Notes: generated from the sequence alone by a model not told the origin. DNA of 64,000 nt from Rhizoclosmatium globosum (GCA_002104985.1 MCGO01000143.1:34266-98265), one strand, 5' to 3'; numbered from the stretch's first letter, positions 1 through 11,083 are shown. Translations and numbers: made by a program.

Positions 1-440
1 TGGAAGTGGTATGTAGTTTGGCTGTTTTCTTTTTGTTGCTTGCCCCCCCTCGATTTTTTTCTCCTTCTCCTATTGTGTAAATCCCGACACACACACGCAC
101 ACGCACTACTCTACTCGTTTTTAATTTGGTTACGAAAAAAAACACTCACACTTGGATTTCTTTTCGTTAGTGTCGCGCGGCGTCGCAGGCTGAAGCGAGT
201 GGATCTTTGCAGTCGGCGGAGGTAGGATACACACACGCGATTCATCTGTTAGAAGCGATTCTGTATGCGCCGCCTGTATCGCTTTCTGGATCGTTGATGG
301 ATTCTGTGGAGACGGAGATGGGGATTTCCGAGACGGAGAGGGGTGCTTTGGAGAGGTTTTTGGTTACGATTGGGCGACAGGTTGCGAAATTGAGGGATGT
401 TGGAACACATAGTGGTGGTGTATCTGCGGGAAGTATGTGA
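1..440 (+). CDS. C-terminal end of an ATG1/ULK-type autophagy kinase (partial)
   Basis: Only the 3' end of the gene is in the window. An intron appears to run from about position 9 (GTATGT) to the AG at 169-170. The last exon, 171-440, encodes about 89 residues and ends in TGA. The peptide has a tyrosine followed by HAIHLLEAIL, then a variable loop, then an acidic helix with ALERFLVTIGRQVAKLRD. This matches the pattern of the second MIT-like helical module at the end of ATG1/ULK kinases (Y-x-x-A-x-x-LLE, then a helix ending in a short basic/Leu motif), which binds the ATG13 partner. The kinase domain lies outside the window, so the assignment rests on a short tail and is an inference. The next gene, on the minus strand, converges on it. 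Confidence 0.45.
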
Positions 441-761
441 TTTTACGAAAAGAGGGTTCAAGTTATTCTGGTATGTCGTATGATTATATATTGTTGAGTG
501 TAGTTTGGGTTTGTAATTATTATTCTTAAGTCAGTGTATATCAAATAAAAATGAAGAATAATGTTGTGGAATCACTATAGTCTATATACGTTAAAATCAA
601 ATTTATTGCTATTTGGTTGCTTCTAACTGGTAGTGCTAAACGGAAAGTAATGAAGAGAAGAGAGAGAATATGGGAATATCATAATAGCAAAGTAACTAAA
701 TAAAAGGATTATGGTATGAGGAATTTGTAGTGTGTAATGCAATGTCCCAATAAGGTTTCGC
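441..761. other. Convergent intergenic region (3' UTRs)
   Basis: This AT-rich stretch lies between two genes that converge on it. AATAAA-like words (for example near 543-550 on the plus strand) fit 3' processing signals. I see no coding potential on either strand and no RNA gene. Confidence 0.5.
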
Positions 762-3700
762 TTAATGCGAGTGTTCCTCTGTTCCCACATGTTCAGCATC
801 ATGGTGCTCCCCCTCTGCATGTCCATGGTCTTTCACATGCTCTTCGTGATGATGGGCGACATTTGCTGTGCTTCCCTTTACGCTTGCAGCAGCGACATTC
901 GCCTTAGACCCCTTCACACTCTTTCCAGCCACAAGATCAGCTTTACTAGCCTTCACACTTTTCGTGTGTTCCTGTGCCAAGTTTGTTTTACTCGCTTTAA
1001 CGCTCTTGTTTCCGTGTTCCTCGTGAGCTGCAGCAACGTTTGACGTTGACGCTTTCACACTTGCGGCAAGGTTATTTTTTGACGAGGATTTGAGGTTACT
1101 TGTGGACGCTTTTCCTCCTTCGGCGAGGTTGTTTTTGGAGGAGGATTTCAAGTTGGATGTGGATGCTTTCACACTTGCGGCGACTGGGGCGGGTGCGTGG
1201 TCTTCATGGGCAGCAGCGGCGGGGATGTTTGCTGCGGATCCTTTTACGCTTGCTGCAGCTGGAGCAGCGGATTCGGCGAGTAAGTTGGAAGCGGAAGGGG
1301 CTTTAGAGTGGTGTTCAGCTTGTGCAGGGGCTGCTTCTCCCAAGTTCGCGTTTGAGGGTGCTTTGGATGCGGCTTTGCTTCCAGCAGCAGGTGCTTCACC
1401 GAGTAAGTTTGCATTTGATGGGGCTTTGGATGCGGCTTTGGCGGCCTCAGATTCAGCATGTTCGGTGGCAAGAATATTGGCAGATGATCCCTTTGTACTT
1501 GCAACAGCTGCTGGGGCTGCGGATTCAGCAACCAAGTTTGCAGCGGAGGCGGCTTTAGCTGGTTCGGCGGCAGCTTCTCCAAGGTTGGCGTTGGAAGGAG
1601 CTTTTGAAGCTGCTTTGCTACCTGCAGCTGGGGCATCACCTAATAAATTGGCATTTGATGGAGCCTTAGATGCAGCCTTGCTTGCGGCAGCATGAGCTTC
1701 AGATTCGGCGGCAACAGCTCCAGCGACAGCAGCAGCTTCTCCCAAATTGGTGGCAGAAGGAGCCTTGGATGCAGCTTTACTACCAGCGGCTGCAGCGTCA
1801 CCAAGCAAGTTAGCATTAGAAGGTGCCTTTGATGCAGCTTTCGCCTCAGCAGATTCGACAAGGTTGGCGCTTGAAGCAGCTTTGGCGGCTTCTGGAGCAG
1901 CTCCAGTTTCAGCGGCATCACCAAGATTAGCATTAGAGGGCACCTTTGACGCAGCCTTACTTCCAGAAGCAGCAGCATCGCCAAGCAAGTTACCACTGGA
2001 CGGAGCCTTGGAGGCAGCTTTGCTTCCAGACGCTGCAGCAGCTTCTTCAAGGTTTGCATTGGATGGAACCTTCGATGCAGCCTTGCTACCAGAAGCTTGT
2101 GCATCACCCAACAAGTTTGCCTTTGATCCCTTTTGACTTGCGGCTACCTCAGACGCAGCAACAGCAGCGACAGCGCCAACGGCAGCAGCGGCGGCTACAG
2201 CAGTTTCATCGTCAAGAGTAGTTTCGTGGCTCAATGGAGATTCACCATGCAGTAAATTGGCGGCAGAACCTTTCGCTCCTGAAATCAGTGGCGCGTCGCC
2301 GTGGATGAGGTTTCCGGCTGATCCTTGTTTGCTGTTCAGGATGTTGGAAGTTGAACCTTTGGTACTGAGTGGAAGAGGAGCAGCGGCAGCGGCAGCAAGG
2401 TCTACAGAACGTATCACGATTAATGACCTTTTGACAACTCAAGGCTTATAATTACCATCGGCGTGTCCCAATTCAGCCACAGAGGCTTTTTTGCTTCCGT
2501 CAAGAATGGCTCCAGCTTGTACTGCGGTAGCCTCAACAGTCTTATGATCCGGATTGGTTGTTCCTTCGGCCGCAGCCAAGTTTGCTTTTGATCCAATGGC
2601 TGATCCGGTACCGGAAGCAACGGCGGCAATTTGGGCAGCGAGTTCGTCACCAGTAGGTTCAGCAGATGCACCCGCCGCACCCGTGTCCGTGGCACCGGTC
2701 TCGGTATTAGCGTTATCTGCTCCCTCGGATGAGTGCTGCTTCTTTGTCTTTCGACTATTCATGATAATAGAATCCAACATACTGTCTAATTCTTGCTCCA
2801 CATCAACGGCGGTAAGTCGGCGATTCAGCTCCTCTTCAGCTTGGTGTCTCTCTTTCTCTTTCTGAGCTTCCTCTTCAGCAATCTTTTTTTCAATTTCCTC
2901 AACCAAGTATTCCTTTTTGATTTCTGATGGGTCTACTTCAGGGGGGATTTCTCCAGGTGGGAGAATAGTCCATTCCTGTGGCTCGATATCTTCATCTGCA
3001 GAGGGTCCAGAAGCATCAAACGCATCGTGACTTCCGGTTCCTTGGTAAGCCATATCTTTGTGTTCTACAGTTTCGCCTTCTGGAGTTGAAGCAGCAATGA
3101 CAGGAGCGGCAATAGAGAGGTTTGACTTATGCACAGCAGCAGCTTCAGATTTAGCAGGTAAAGGAGCATCGTGTGATTGTTCGCTGTGATCATGTGCTAC
3201 AGCAGCCCCAGCAACAACCGCCGCCCCCGCAACAACTCCAACACTCTCTCCCACAGCTGCAGCCGTAGAACCAGCGGCATCAGCAACATGACCGGCTGCA
3301 GTACTCGCTGCCGCAGAAACAGCTCTAGACGCGTCTGCAGCTGCACTGTGAGCACTCGCAAGGTGTCCAGCAACATCAGCCTGGGCAGCAGCAGCCGCAT
3401 CTTTTGCAACAGAAACCGCCGACGCAGCCTTTGAAATTTCAGGAGCCGCAATAGCTGATGCCTGTTTCGCAAGATCACCCGGTGCATTAATCAACGCAGA
3501 AGCCTGCTTCGAAATATCAGCAGCTCCAGCTACAGCAACCGCAGATGCCTGTTTCGTAATATCACCAGCAATATTAGCTGCATTGGAAGCTTGTTTAGAC
3601 AAATCTCCCACTGCTGCGTTTGCAGCAACAATAGCAGCAGACGCTTGCTTAGAGATATCAGCCGCAATGATGGGGACCGCAGAAACCTGTTTTGAAATAT

Positions 3701-4415
3701 CGGCTCCAACGGCTGAGACTTGTTTCGAGATGTCAGGCGGTGCTACAATAGGCACTGCGGACACTTGTTTCGAAATATCTGCTGTAACAACGGGGATAGC
3801 AGAAGCCTGCTTTGAAATTTCAGGAATGGGTACAGCAGACACTTGTTTGGAGATTGCAGCAGCCGGTGCAACAGCAATAGCTGAGGCTTGTTTAGAAACT
3901 TTTTTTGAGTTTATGGAAGTGAGTTTCCAGGTTTTGCCAAGATAAAATCCTAACCTTCAGGTGCAACACTGGACACAATCGCCGGTGCAGCTACAGCTGC
4001 TCCAGCTGGAATAGGCGTAACAGGTTTAGTTGCTGCCACTGAAGCCGCCGGTTGGGCGATTGATTTCATATTGGTCGCATCTATGTATGAATAGATTATC
4101 AGCAAACAGTCCCGACTGCTCCGCGAGAAAGAAAGAGCTTCGCCGTAATTTAAAAAGATTCCAAAGCCCACGAAACTCCGTCATGAAAACGCGACCAACT
4201 TCACTGATTTACACACCTCTCCTCCATACCCTCCTTCATCTCGCCCTCCAATTCCATCGAATCAAACTTCAAGATGTCCAAAGCTACATACCAGCTTTGC
4301 TGTTTATAGCCGCAGTTTTCGCGATTTCGTTACCTTTCGTTGGACCCCCCACAGGCTTGACAGGAGTCGTAGTGGTCGTAGTCTTCGTTGTGTTCTTTGA
4401 GGCTCCACAACCCAT
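762..4415 (-). CDS. Acylation-motif low-complexity repeat protein, 1096 aa (MGCGASKN start)
   Basis: Four exons, 4334-4415, 3955-4080, 2456-3898 and 762-2401, join in frame to 1096 aa; introns are 253, 56 and 54 nt. The start MGCGASKNT is a classic dual-acylation signal (Gly2 myristoylation, Cys3 palmitoylation), so a peripheral membrane location, perhaps plasma membrane or flagellar membrane, is inferred. Residues from about 60 to 210 carry eleven repeats of the form [DE]-[ILV]-[SAT]-K-Q-[AV]-S, spaced 10-20 residues. An Ala-rich stretch follows, then a charged predicted coiled coil with EEIEKKIAEEEAQKEKER. The C-terminal half is some thirty degenerate repeats of K-[AG]-S-x-x-N-[LI], many written KAPSNANL, ending in a His/Glu-rich tail. 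I recognise no catalytic domain. The same N-terminus and KQxS repeats occur in the NDP-kinase gene at 7675-8480. Function is unknown; scaffold or membrane-coat roles are possible. Confidence 0.8.
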
Positions 4416-4807
4416 TTCTTATGTTAGAATAGAATAGATTTGATGTAAATTGGTTTCTGATTGATAGGGTCTTAGTCATTTTTTGAAATCGAAGGAAGAG
4501 GGAGATAGGTTCTCACTCAGTTATGGTTTCTAACGATCCTCGAGATATCTAAGTGACGTGACCTGATTTGGTGATATGAGAAGAGAGAGGATTACTAAGT
4601 GGTTGGATTGGCGCGGAGTTGGACGTACAGGAGGGAGAGGAGGAGAGCTGCTACTCTGGGCCGTCAGAAAATTCCTTTGTCTATTCCGGCCTTGTAAATC
4701 CCATTGACCAATCGACAGCATATAGAAGTTTTTCAAAAGAGGGGAATATATTATATTGAGCATTCTTTAAGCAGAGGAGAAGGGAAAACGAACAGAAATA
4801 AAACTGA

Positions 4808-6070
4808 TTAAACATCAACAACGGTATCTTTGCCCAAAGATCCCTTGATATCAACCACAAAACGGAACTTGACATCACTCTTGAGCATTCTCTCCCAAGC
4901 CTTTTCAGCGTATCCAGCCTTTACCAACTCAATCTCGCTGACAATACCGTTCTTTCCACAGAAGTCAAGCATTTCCTGAGTCTCCTTAATGCCTCCAACC
5001 AATGATCCTCCAATCTTGATTCTCTTTGGAATCAAAGCGAAGGCAGGAAGCTTGAATGGGTCTGGAGAACCACCAACAAGAATGTGGGTACCATCAGTTC
5101 TCAAAAGAGACAAGTAGGAAGCCAAGTCGTGTTCAGCGGAAACAGTATCAACAATGAAGTCAAAGGAACGTGCGGCAGCCTTGAACGCAGCGGCGTCAGA
5201 GGTAATCAAGACATTCTCAGCACCAAGGTCCAAAGCTTCCTTCGACTTGGATGGAGAACGAGACAGGACAGTAACATGAGCTCCAAAGGCCTTACCGAAC
5301 TTGACAGCTAAGAATTAGATATTAGAACGCGTTAAATAATTTCGAATTGGGTACTTACCCATGTGGCCCAAACCTCCAAGACCGAGAACAGCAACCTTGC
5401 TTCCGGCCTTAACACCGTAGTGCTTCATTGGAGACCAAACAGTGATACCAGCACAGAGAAGTGGAGCAGCGGCATCCAAGCTCAAGTTGGAAGGGATGTT
5501 GAGGACGTAATTCTGGTCAACAACAATAGACTGCGAGTAACCACCAAGAGTGTGTCCAGGGGCATCAGCAGTCTTTGCTCCATACGTACCTTTTTAATTT
5601 CATAAAAGATTTGAGTCATGTGACACTAACAACCAGGGTTCACTAAAACCCACCAACAACACCGTTCGCGCAGTACTGAATCAAGTGGTCCTTGCACTCG
5701 GGACAAGTTCTGCACGAATCCACGAAACAACCGACACCAACCGCATCGCCAATCTTGAATTTGTTCACGCTGGAACCAACGGCTGTCACCTTTCCAACGA
5801 TTTCGTGGCCTGGGACAGATGGCTTCTTTGTCTCGCCCCATTCTTGACGGCAGTGGTGGAGGTCACTGTGGTAGAAGGTAGTTTAGAGGTACTGGTTACA
5901 GGACTGGTGTACGCGGGGTAGTTGACAGGTGAAGCATACCTGTGACACATTCCACAGTACTCAATCGCAATGTGCACATCGTTTGGTCCAACGGCGCGAC
6001 GTGGAATTTGAATCAAGTGCAAGTTCTTGTTCTCTTCGGTGACTCCGATAGCGTAGACAGTGGTGGACAT
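4808..6070 (-). CDS. Zinc-dependent alcohol dehydrogenase, CAD/YahK type (copy A)
   Basis: Exons 5940-6070, 5654-5865, 5359-5589 and 4808-5307 join in frame to 357 aa, the usual length for this family. The enzyme is a cytosolic medium-chain dehydrogenase predicted to interconvert aldehydes and alcohols with NADP(H). Visible motifs are the catalytic-zinc site CGMCHSD near residue 39 with a downstream GHE, the structural-zinc cysteine cluster in [14 protein letters not shown] followed by YC, and the dinucleotide-binding GLGGLGHM. Family members include cinnamyl-alcohol-dehydrogenase-like enzymes acting on aromatic or medium-chain aldehydes; the substrate cannot be read from sequence. It is a tandem duplicate of the gene at 6221-7419, same strand, 150 bp apart. 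Copy A has an additional 74-nt intron (5866-5939) inside the CGMCHSD codons that copy B lacks; the remaining two introns are at identical positions. Confidence 0.93.
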
Positions 6071-6220
6071 TTTTGTGGATTATTTTTTCGTTGCTGATGC
6101 TGTGCACAATCCCATTCTTTGTTCCCCACCAAAAAGTATTTCAAATAATGACAAATACAAATGTTGTGTATCAAATCAAAAATAATCATTTTAAATAACA
6201 ACAAATGAAAAATAACCATC

Positions 6221-7419
6221 TTAAATATCAACAACAGTCTCCTTGTTCAATGATCCCTTGATATCCAAGACAAATCGGAACTTGACATCACTCTTAAGCA
6301 TTCGCTCCCAGGCCTTCTCGGCGTATCCAGCCGTAACGAGCTCAATTTCACTAACAATCCCGGTTTGTCCACAGAAATCAAGCATTTCCTGAGTCTCCTT
6401 GATACCTCCGACCAATGATCCTCCAACCTTAATTCTCTTCATAATGAGAGCAAATGCTGGAAGGTCAAATGGCACAGGAGATCCTCCAACAATAATGTGG
6501 GTACCATCGGTTTTCAGCAATGAGAGGTATGCAGCCAAGTCGTGTTCAGCGGAGACAGTGTCCACAATAAAGTCAAATGAGCGTGCAGCGGCCTTGAATG
6601 CAGCGTCATCAGAAGTGATCAGGACATTCTCAGCACCAAGGTCCAAAGCCTCCTTTGACTTGGATGGGGAGCGGGAAAGAACAGTAACGTGGGCACCAAA
6701 AGCCTTAGCAAACTTGACAGCTGTTTTGTGAGATACTCGTAAGCAAAAGTGTACCAAAGTTTTCCGACAAACACAAACTCACCCATGTGGCCCAAGCCTC
6801 CAAGACCGAGAACGGCAACCTTGCTGCCAGCCTTCACACCGTAGTGCTTCATTGGGGACCAAACAGTGATACCAGCGCAGAGAAGTGGAGCGGCAGCAGC
6901 CAAATCCAAGTTGTCTGGAATTCTCAAAACGTAGTCCTGGTCAACAACAATGGCCTGAGAGTAACCACCAAGAGTGTGTCCAGGAGCATCAGCAGTCTTA
7001 TTTCCGTAAGTGCCTAGCGTCAAATGTAAGCAACCAGTCCACAAATACTATAAAAAGCTTCAAAAAAACATACCGATAACTCCTTTTTCACAGTACTGAA
7101 TCAAATCATCCTTACACTCCGCACAAGTTCTACATGAATCCACAAAACATCCAACTCCAGCAGCATCGCCAACCTTGAACTTTGTCACAGCGCTTCCAAC
7201 AGCAGTCACACGACCAACGATTTCGTGGCCAGGAACAGAAGGCTTCTTGGTCTCTCCCCATTCTTGACGACAGTGGTGAAGGTCCGAGTGACACATTCCA
7301 CAGTACTCAATGTCAATGTGGACGTCGTTTGGACCAACGGCACGACGGGGGATCTCAATTAAGTGGAGGTTTTTGTTCTCCTCAGTAACTCCGATAGCAA
7401 AGACGGTAGATGCAGACAT
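6221..7419 (-). CDS. Zinc-dependent alcohol dehydrogenase, CAD/YahK type (copy B)
   Basis: Exons 7074-7419, 6783-7013 and 6221-6720 join in frame to 358 aa. The protein is nearly identical in layout to copy A: N-terminus [17 protein letters not shown], uninterrupted [19 protein letters not shown], the structural-zinc cysteines in [10 protein letters not shown] and YC, and GLGGLGHM for NADP(H). The predicted role is reduction of aldehydes to alcohols in the cytosol. I chose the ATG at 7419 because it matches copy A's start; the frame stays open upstream. The last two exons have exactly the same lengths (231 and 500 bp) as in copy A, so the pair arose by tandem duplication. The first exon is continuous here but split in copy A, so one intron was gained or lost after duplication. 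The short gap to the NDP-kinase gene on its left-transcribing side gives each gene a compact promoter. Confidence 0.93.
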
Positions 7420-7674
7420 TTCGTGTTGGTTGATTTGTGGTTCTTCTTGAGTTGTTATGGTGAACAGTTTCAAACTTTCCTGTCGTTTTTATACGGCAAG
7501 TCACGTGACCTCGTATCAAATCAAATCCCCAGCCGAGAAAATCAAATCAAATGATTGTGGAGGAGATATCTCATTAGTGATGCATTTCAAATAACTTAAA
7601 GTGTATTTGTCATTCAACGAACCCAATACAAGTCCTAACTAAAACACCAAAATAAACTTCAATCTGAACAATTG

Positions 7675-8480
7675 CTAAGGATGGGATGAAACTTCAGATC
7701 CAAAAACAACGCCAATTTCTCTTTCCGCTGAAGCAGGTGAATCCGATCCATGAACAGCATTCAACGACCCATCCGTCCCAAACAATGCACGGATACTGTG
7801 TGGATGCTCTTCTCTTGCCTTGTTTGAGTTTGTCGGACCCGCAAGAGCCCTCCACGCCTTGATCGCACCTTCCTTCTCCAAGACAATAGCGTAAATCGGC
7901 GCACTACGTATTAGTCAAAGTCAACAACTCAATCGAAAAAACTCCAGTGAGCAACAATAAAATACCTGCTCATCCACGTAGTCAGTTCCTCGTAAAACCC
8001 TTTCCCCAGATGCTCTTTATAAAACTCGGCCGCTTTGTCTTTATCGAAATGGACTTCGCGTTCAACGACGACAGTGAAACCATCTGCACGGATCTTCTCC
8101 ATGATTTCGTCTTTCTTTGCTGGATAGACGTCTGGTTTAATAAGCGCGAGGGTTCGTTCAACGTGTGGGGTTTGTTCTTCAACCACGGCAGAAGGTTGTT
8201 TGGAGATGGCAGCAGCTGGTTGCGGGATTTCTGATGGTTGCTTTGATAATTCCGCTGGGGTTGGAGTCACGATTGGGACTGCAGATGGTTGTTTCGAGAC
8301 TTCAGCAGTGTGTGGCGCAATGACTGGAACCGCGGAAGCTTGCTTTGAAAGGTCAGGGGCGTGGGCAATCGCGGGTACGGTTGAAGCTTGTTTAGCAATT
8401 TCCGCTGGCTTGGCAGCAGTTGCCGCAACAGTAGTATTCGCGGCAGTTTGGGCAGTATTCTTGGACGGCCCACAACCCAT
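7675..8480 (-). CDS. Nucleoside diphosphate kinase with MGCGPSKN acylation-motif N-terminus
   Basis: Exons 7966-8480 and 7675-7903 (intron 62 nt) join to 247 aa, about 100 residues longer than an ordinary NDP kinase. Residues 1-10 (MGCGPSKNTA) form a predicted myristoylation plus palmitoylation signal. Residues 25-105 hold five repeats of the form [DE]-[ILV]-[SA]-K-Q-[AP]-S, the same unit as in the large repeat protein at 762-4415. The NDP kinase domain begins at VERTLALIKPD and contains the active-site histidine in NAVHGSD (about His223), so phosphotransfer from NTP to NDP is expected. The domain ends in a short tail, SEVSSHP. The acyl motif suggests it works at a membrane, for example supplying GTP locally in the zoospore or its flagellum; that is inference. 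Extended NDP kinases occur in cilia, but I know of no family with this repeat arm. Confidence 0.9.
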
Positions 8481-8958
8481 CTTATATTATTCTCAAGAGA
8501 TATATCTTGATCGAAATCTGAAACAAAGGGAAAACGCGTGCGGGTCCAGATTTCTGAATCTGTAAATCCTGCTCAACCAGCCAGTCACATCAAGTCAAGT
8601 CAATGATAACAATATTCCAAATAAAACCAGTCTGTCTCTTCTTCTCTCTTTCCTTTTCTCTATTATTATTTGTTCAGCCTCTATCCATCGGAGGATTCCC
8701 AATCTATTAATAGCACACTAGAATACACCTTTCCCCGTCCATCCCACCCTCCCCACGCGTTCCACACCCTCCAAACTCCTTCTAATAATACTTAACCCCC
8801 TACTTAACACTACTACAAAGTCCCAACCTCATACGATGGCTCCAAGGGCAGTGATGGACATATTCTTTCGTGTCCTCACTCACCCAAAAAATCCCCGATC
8901 CAAACCAAAGACCATCCTCGTCCTTTCTTTTTTCTTTCACAGAAACTCCCACCTAAAA
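8481..8958. promoter_or_regulatory. Divergent intergenic region (NDP kinase / RPL7 promoters)
   Basis: This 478-bp gap separates the minus-strand NDP kinase start from the plus-strand ribosomal protein start. It contains long pyrimidine-rich tracts on the plus strand around 8630-8665 and 8730-8800, typical upstream of highly expressed ribosomal protein genes. I could not assign a specific factor-binding site, and the small ORF at 8836-9021 overlaps the real first exon without coding support. Confidence 0.4.
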
Positions 8959-10623
8959 ATGGCTCCGTACGTATTACCACAACAACATCTTCACACCTCT
9001 GCTGTCCCTGTTCGTTGGTGATCAGCTCTCTTTCCTTTCTGTCTCCGGTTGCGTGCATAGTTGCCTTCCCTGATACAGTCTCGTTACTCTCTCCTTTGAG
9101 GGTAGGGGGGCTGGAAGGGGGCACTGCTGTACATTGTTGCGATGCATTGGATGATCAAGGTGGAGAGCTGATTCAACTGCGATTTGGGAACTTAAAACAG
9201 CGGGACTTGGGACGTAGGCGAAACCACAACATTCTTCTTTGCGTGATTAGTAGACTTGTTTGATGCACCTGGCACGTGCTCATTCACAGTTGAAGTTGCG
9301 AACACTGATTGGGTACTTGGATCCGGAAGTTGTGTGTTTAAGCCTTGTCCTTAAATCTGTTCATTTAATCCTGCCTTCTCTCTTCATCGCTCCTCTTTTC
9401 CCTTCCTCTCCCCCTCTTTTGTGGGAAGGTTGGGTTAAGAAGACGATGCTCGAGGACTTGTCAGCTTGTCTTTCTCTTCACTGAGAGGGACTCTGATCAA
9501 ACACATCCGGCCCCTGCCTTGGCTCTACCGTCAAAAAGTATTACCTTGGCTCTTTCGTTTGTTCGATTCTATGGCAACGCCGTTAAACCCTTGAAAACTC
9601 CCGTGTTTCGTTTGGTTTTGTGGGTGGTTGTGATCGATTTACTTACCTATGGCCGGCATTGCGTTTTTTATCATTTATAGAGTTACCCGCTCCAAGAACA
9701 CTGTCCCAGAGTCTATCCTCAAGAAGAGAAAGGCCGTTGAGAAGCTTAACGCTGACCGTGCCGTCAAGGCTGCTGAGACCAAGAAGGTATGTATTCTTCT
9801 CATTACCTCTCTCTTTTTTGCTGGATCCTGGAACCACAACTACTACATGTGATGACTTTATTCTGTTGGAACTAGCTTGCACGCGATGCTGTTTCACGTT
9901 AACCATCTTTCGGGACTGATGTACTACTTCAAACTGTCCTCTCATTCTCATGCCCCACTACCATAAACAAATCTCTAACCCCCTTCATTCACTCAGGCCA
10001 ACAAGGCCAAGCGTCAGGTCATCTTCAAGCGTGCCGAGCAGTACGTCAAGGAGTACCGTGCCAAGGAGCGTGACGAGATCCGTCTCAAGCGTGCCGCCAA
10101 GGCCAACAACTCCTTCTACGTCCCATCCGAGGCCAAGCTCGCCTTCGTTGTCCGTATCAAGGGTATCAACAAGCTCGCCCCAAAGCCAAGAAAGATTCTC
10201 CAGCTCCTCCGTCTCACCAAGATCAACTCTGGAACTTTCGTGAAGCTCAACAAGGCCACCCTCCAGATGCTCCAGTGGGTTGCTCCATACATTGCCTGGG
10301 GTTACCCTAACCTCAAGACCACCCGTGAGCTCATCTACAAGCGTGCGTTCGCCAAGGTCAACCGTCAGAGAATCCCAATCCACGACAACTCTGTTATTGA
10401 GGCTGCTCTTGGAAAGTACGGAGTCATCTGTATGGAGGACGTTATCCACGAGATCTTCACTGTTGGACCAAACTTCAAGCAGGTCAACAACTTCTTGTGG
10501 CCATTCGCTCTCTCCAACCCAACTGGTGGATTCAAGGGTAAGAAGTCTACCCACTTCATTGAGGGTGGTGAGTCTGGAAACCGTGAGGACAAGATCAACG
10601 AGCTCGTCCAGAGAATGAACTAA
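8959..10623 (+). CDS. RPL7: 60S ribosomal protein L7 (uL30)
   Basis: Three exons, 8959-8966 (only 8 nt: ATG GCT CC), 9681-9786 and 9997-10623, join to 246 aa, the normal length. The protein is a structural component of the large ribosomal subunit. The N-terminus reads [14 protein letters not shown], followed by the basic arm ([24 protein letters not shown]) and the uL30 core ([20 protein letters not shown]), and it ends NELVQRMN. The tiny first exon followed by a 714-nt first intron is typical of fungal ribosomal protein genes. The second intron, 9787-9996, carries a C/D-box snoRNA (separate entry). Codon use is strongly biased to C-ending codons, as expected for high expression. Confidence 0.97.
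9844..9923 (+). ncRNA. Intronic C/D-box snoRNA in RPL7 intron 2 (25S rRNA methylation guide)
   Basis: The intron contains a perfect C box, GTGATGA at 9849-9855, and a D box, CTGA at 9916-9919. The flanks TACA (9844-9847) and TGTA (9920-9923) can pair as a short terminal stem. Immediately upstream of the D box, CCATCTTTCGGG (9903-9914) is perfectly complementary to the conserved large-subunit rRNA segment CCCGAAAGATGG, and the pairing continues with few mismatches. By the D-box-plus-five rule the 2'-O-methylated base would be the G of CCCG. From established knowledge, the two budding-yeast RPL7 genes host the C/D snoRNAs snR39 and snR59, which methylate this same 25S segment. The host-guide pairing is therefore conserved. 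C' and D' boxes are weak. Confidence 0.85.
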
Positions 10624-11083
10624 AGTGGTTAATCGCACCCACATTTTGTTATTTTCACCCCGTCAACCCCCAGTGATTGTTTTAGCACTATCGACTTACA
10701 TCGAATAAATGTTTGTTTATTGACGTGTTACCTGATTTAGTTCTTGGTGTGTAATGATAAAAGATGGTGTGGCTTACATTTAGAGTCGTCCCGTTCACTA
10801 TTACGTGATGAAAAGTCACTTCCTGTGACGTGACGTTTAGTTTTCTAAGGATGCCGTCTCCAGTCATTCGGAAGGCCTACGACACGGTTCAGTTTAATGT
10901 CCTAACATGGAATGTACGAGACATTTCCATCAGTTTCCAACAAACTCGGGTCATTTCAGGTTTTGATGAGTATGGACCTTCTCAATTTTTCTTTTTTGGG
11001 CTACACAACTCTTCACCAAAAACGATGTTCCTTGTTACTCAATGATGCCGTACAACTCTGAACGACACCCCTAATCCACAATA
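10624..11083 (+). other. Intergenic region with one weak ORF
   Basis: After the RPL7 stop there is an AT-rich 3' UTR (AATAAA at about 10704). An ATG at 10851 opens a 64-residue frame (MPSPVIRKAYDTVQFNV...) that ends at 11045 without recognisable domain or splice support. It could be a short unrecognised gene or chance. The rest is probably the promoter of the gene starting at 11084. Confidence 0.3.

Noticed and set aside
1090..2136. Long plus-strand ORFs of 201 and 129 codons opposite the repeat protein
   Set aside because: They are antisense shadows of the Ala/Ser/Lys-rich repeats; the minus-strand frame has splice sites, a start motif and repeat logic.
8967..9680. Possible second snoRNA in the long first intron of RPL7
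   Set aside because: An ATGATCA word near 9150 and nearby CTGA words lack proper spacing, terminal stem and a recognisable rRNA match.
9985..10644. 219-codon minus-strand ORF across RPL7
   Set aside because: It is antisense to the ribosomal protein; its length comes from the strong codon bias of that gene.
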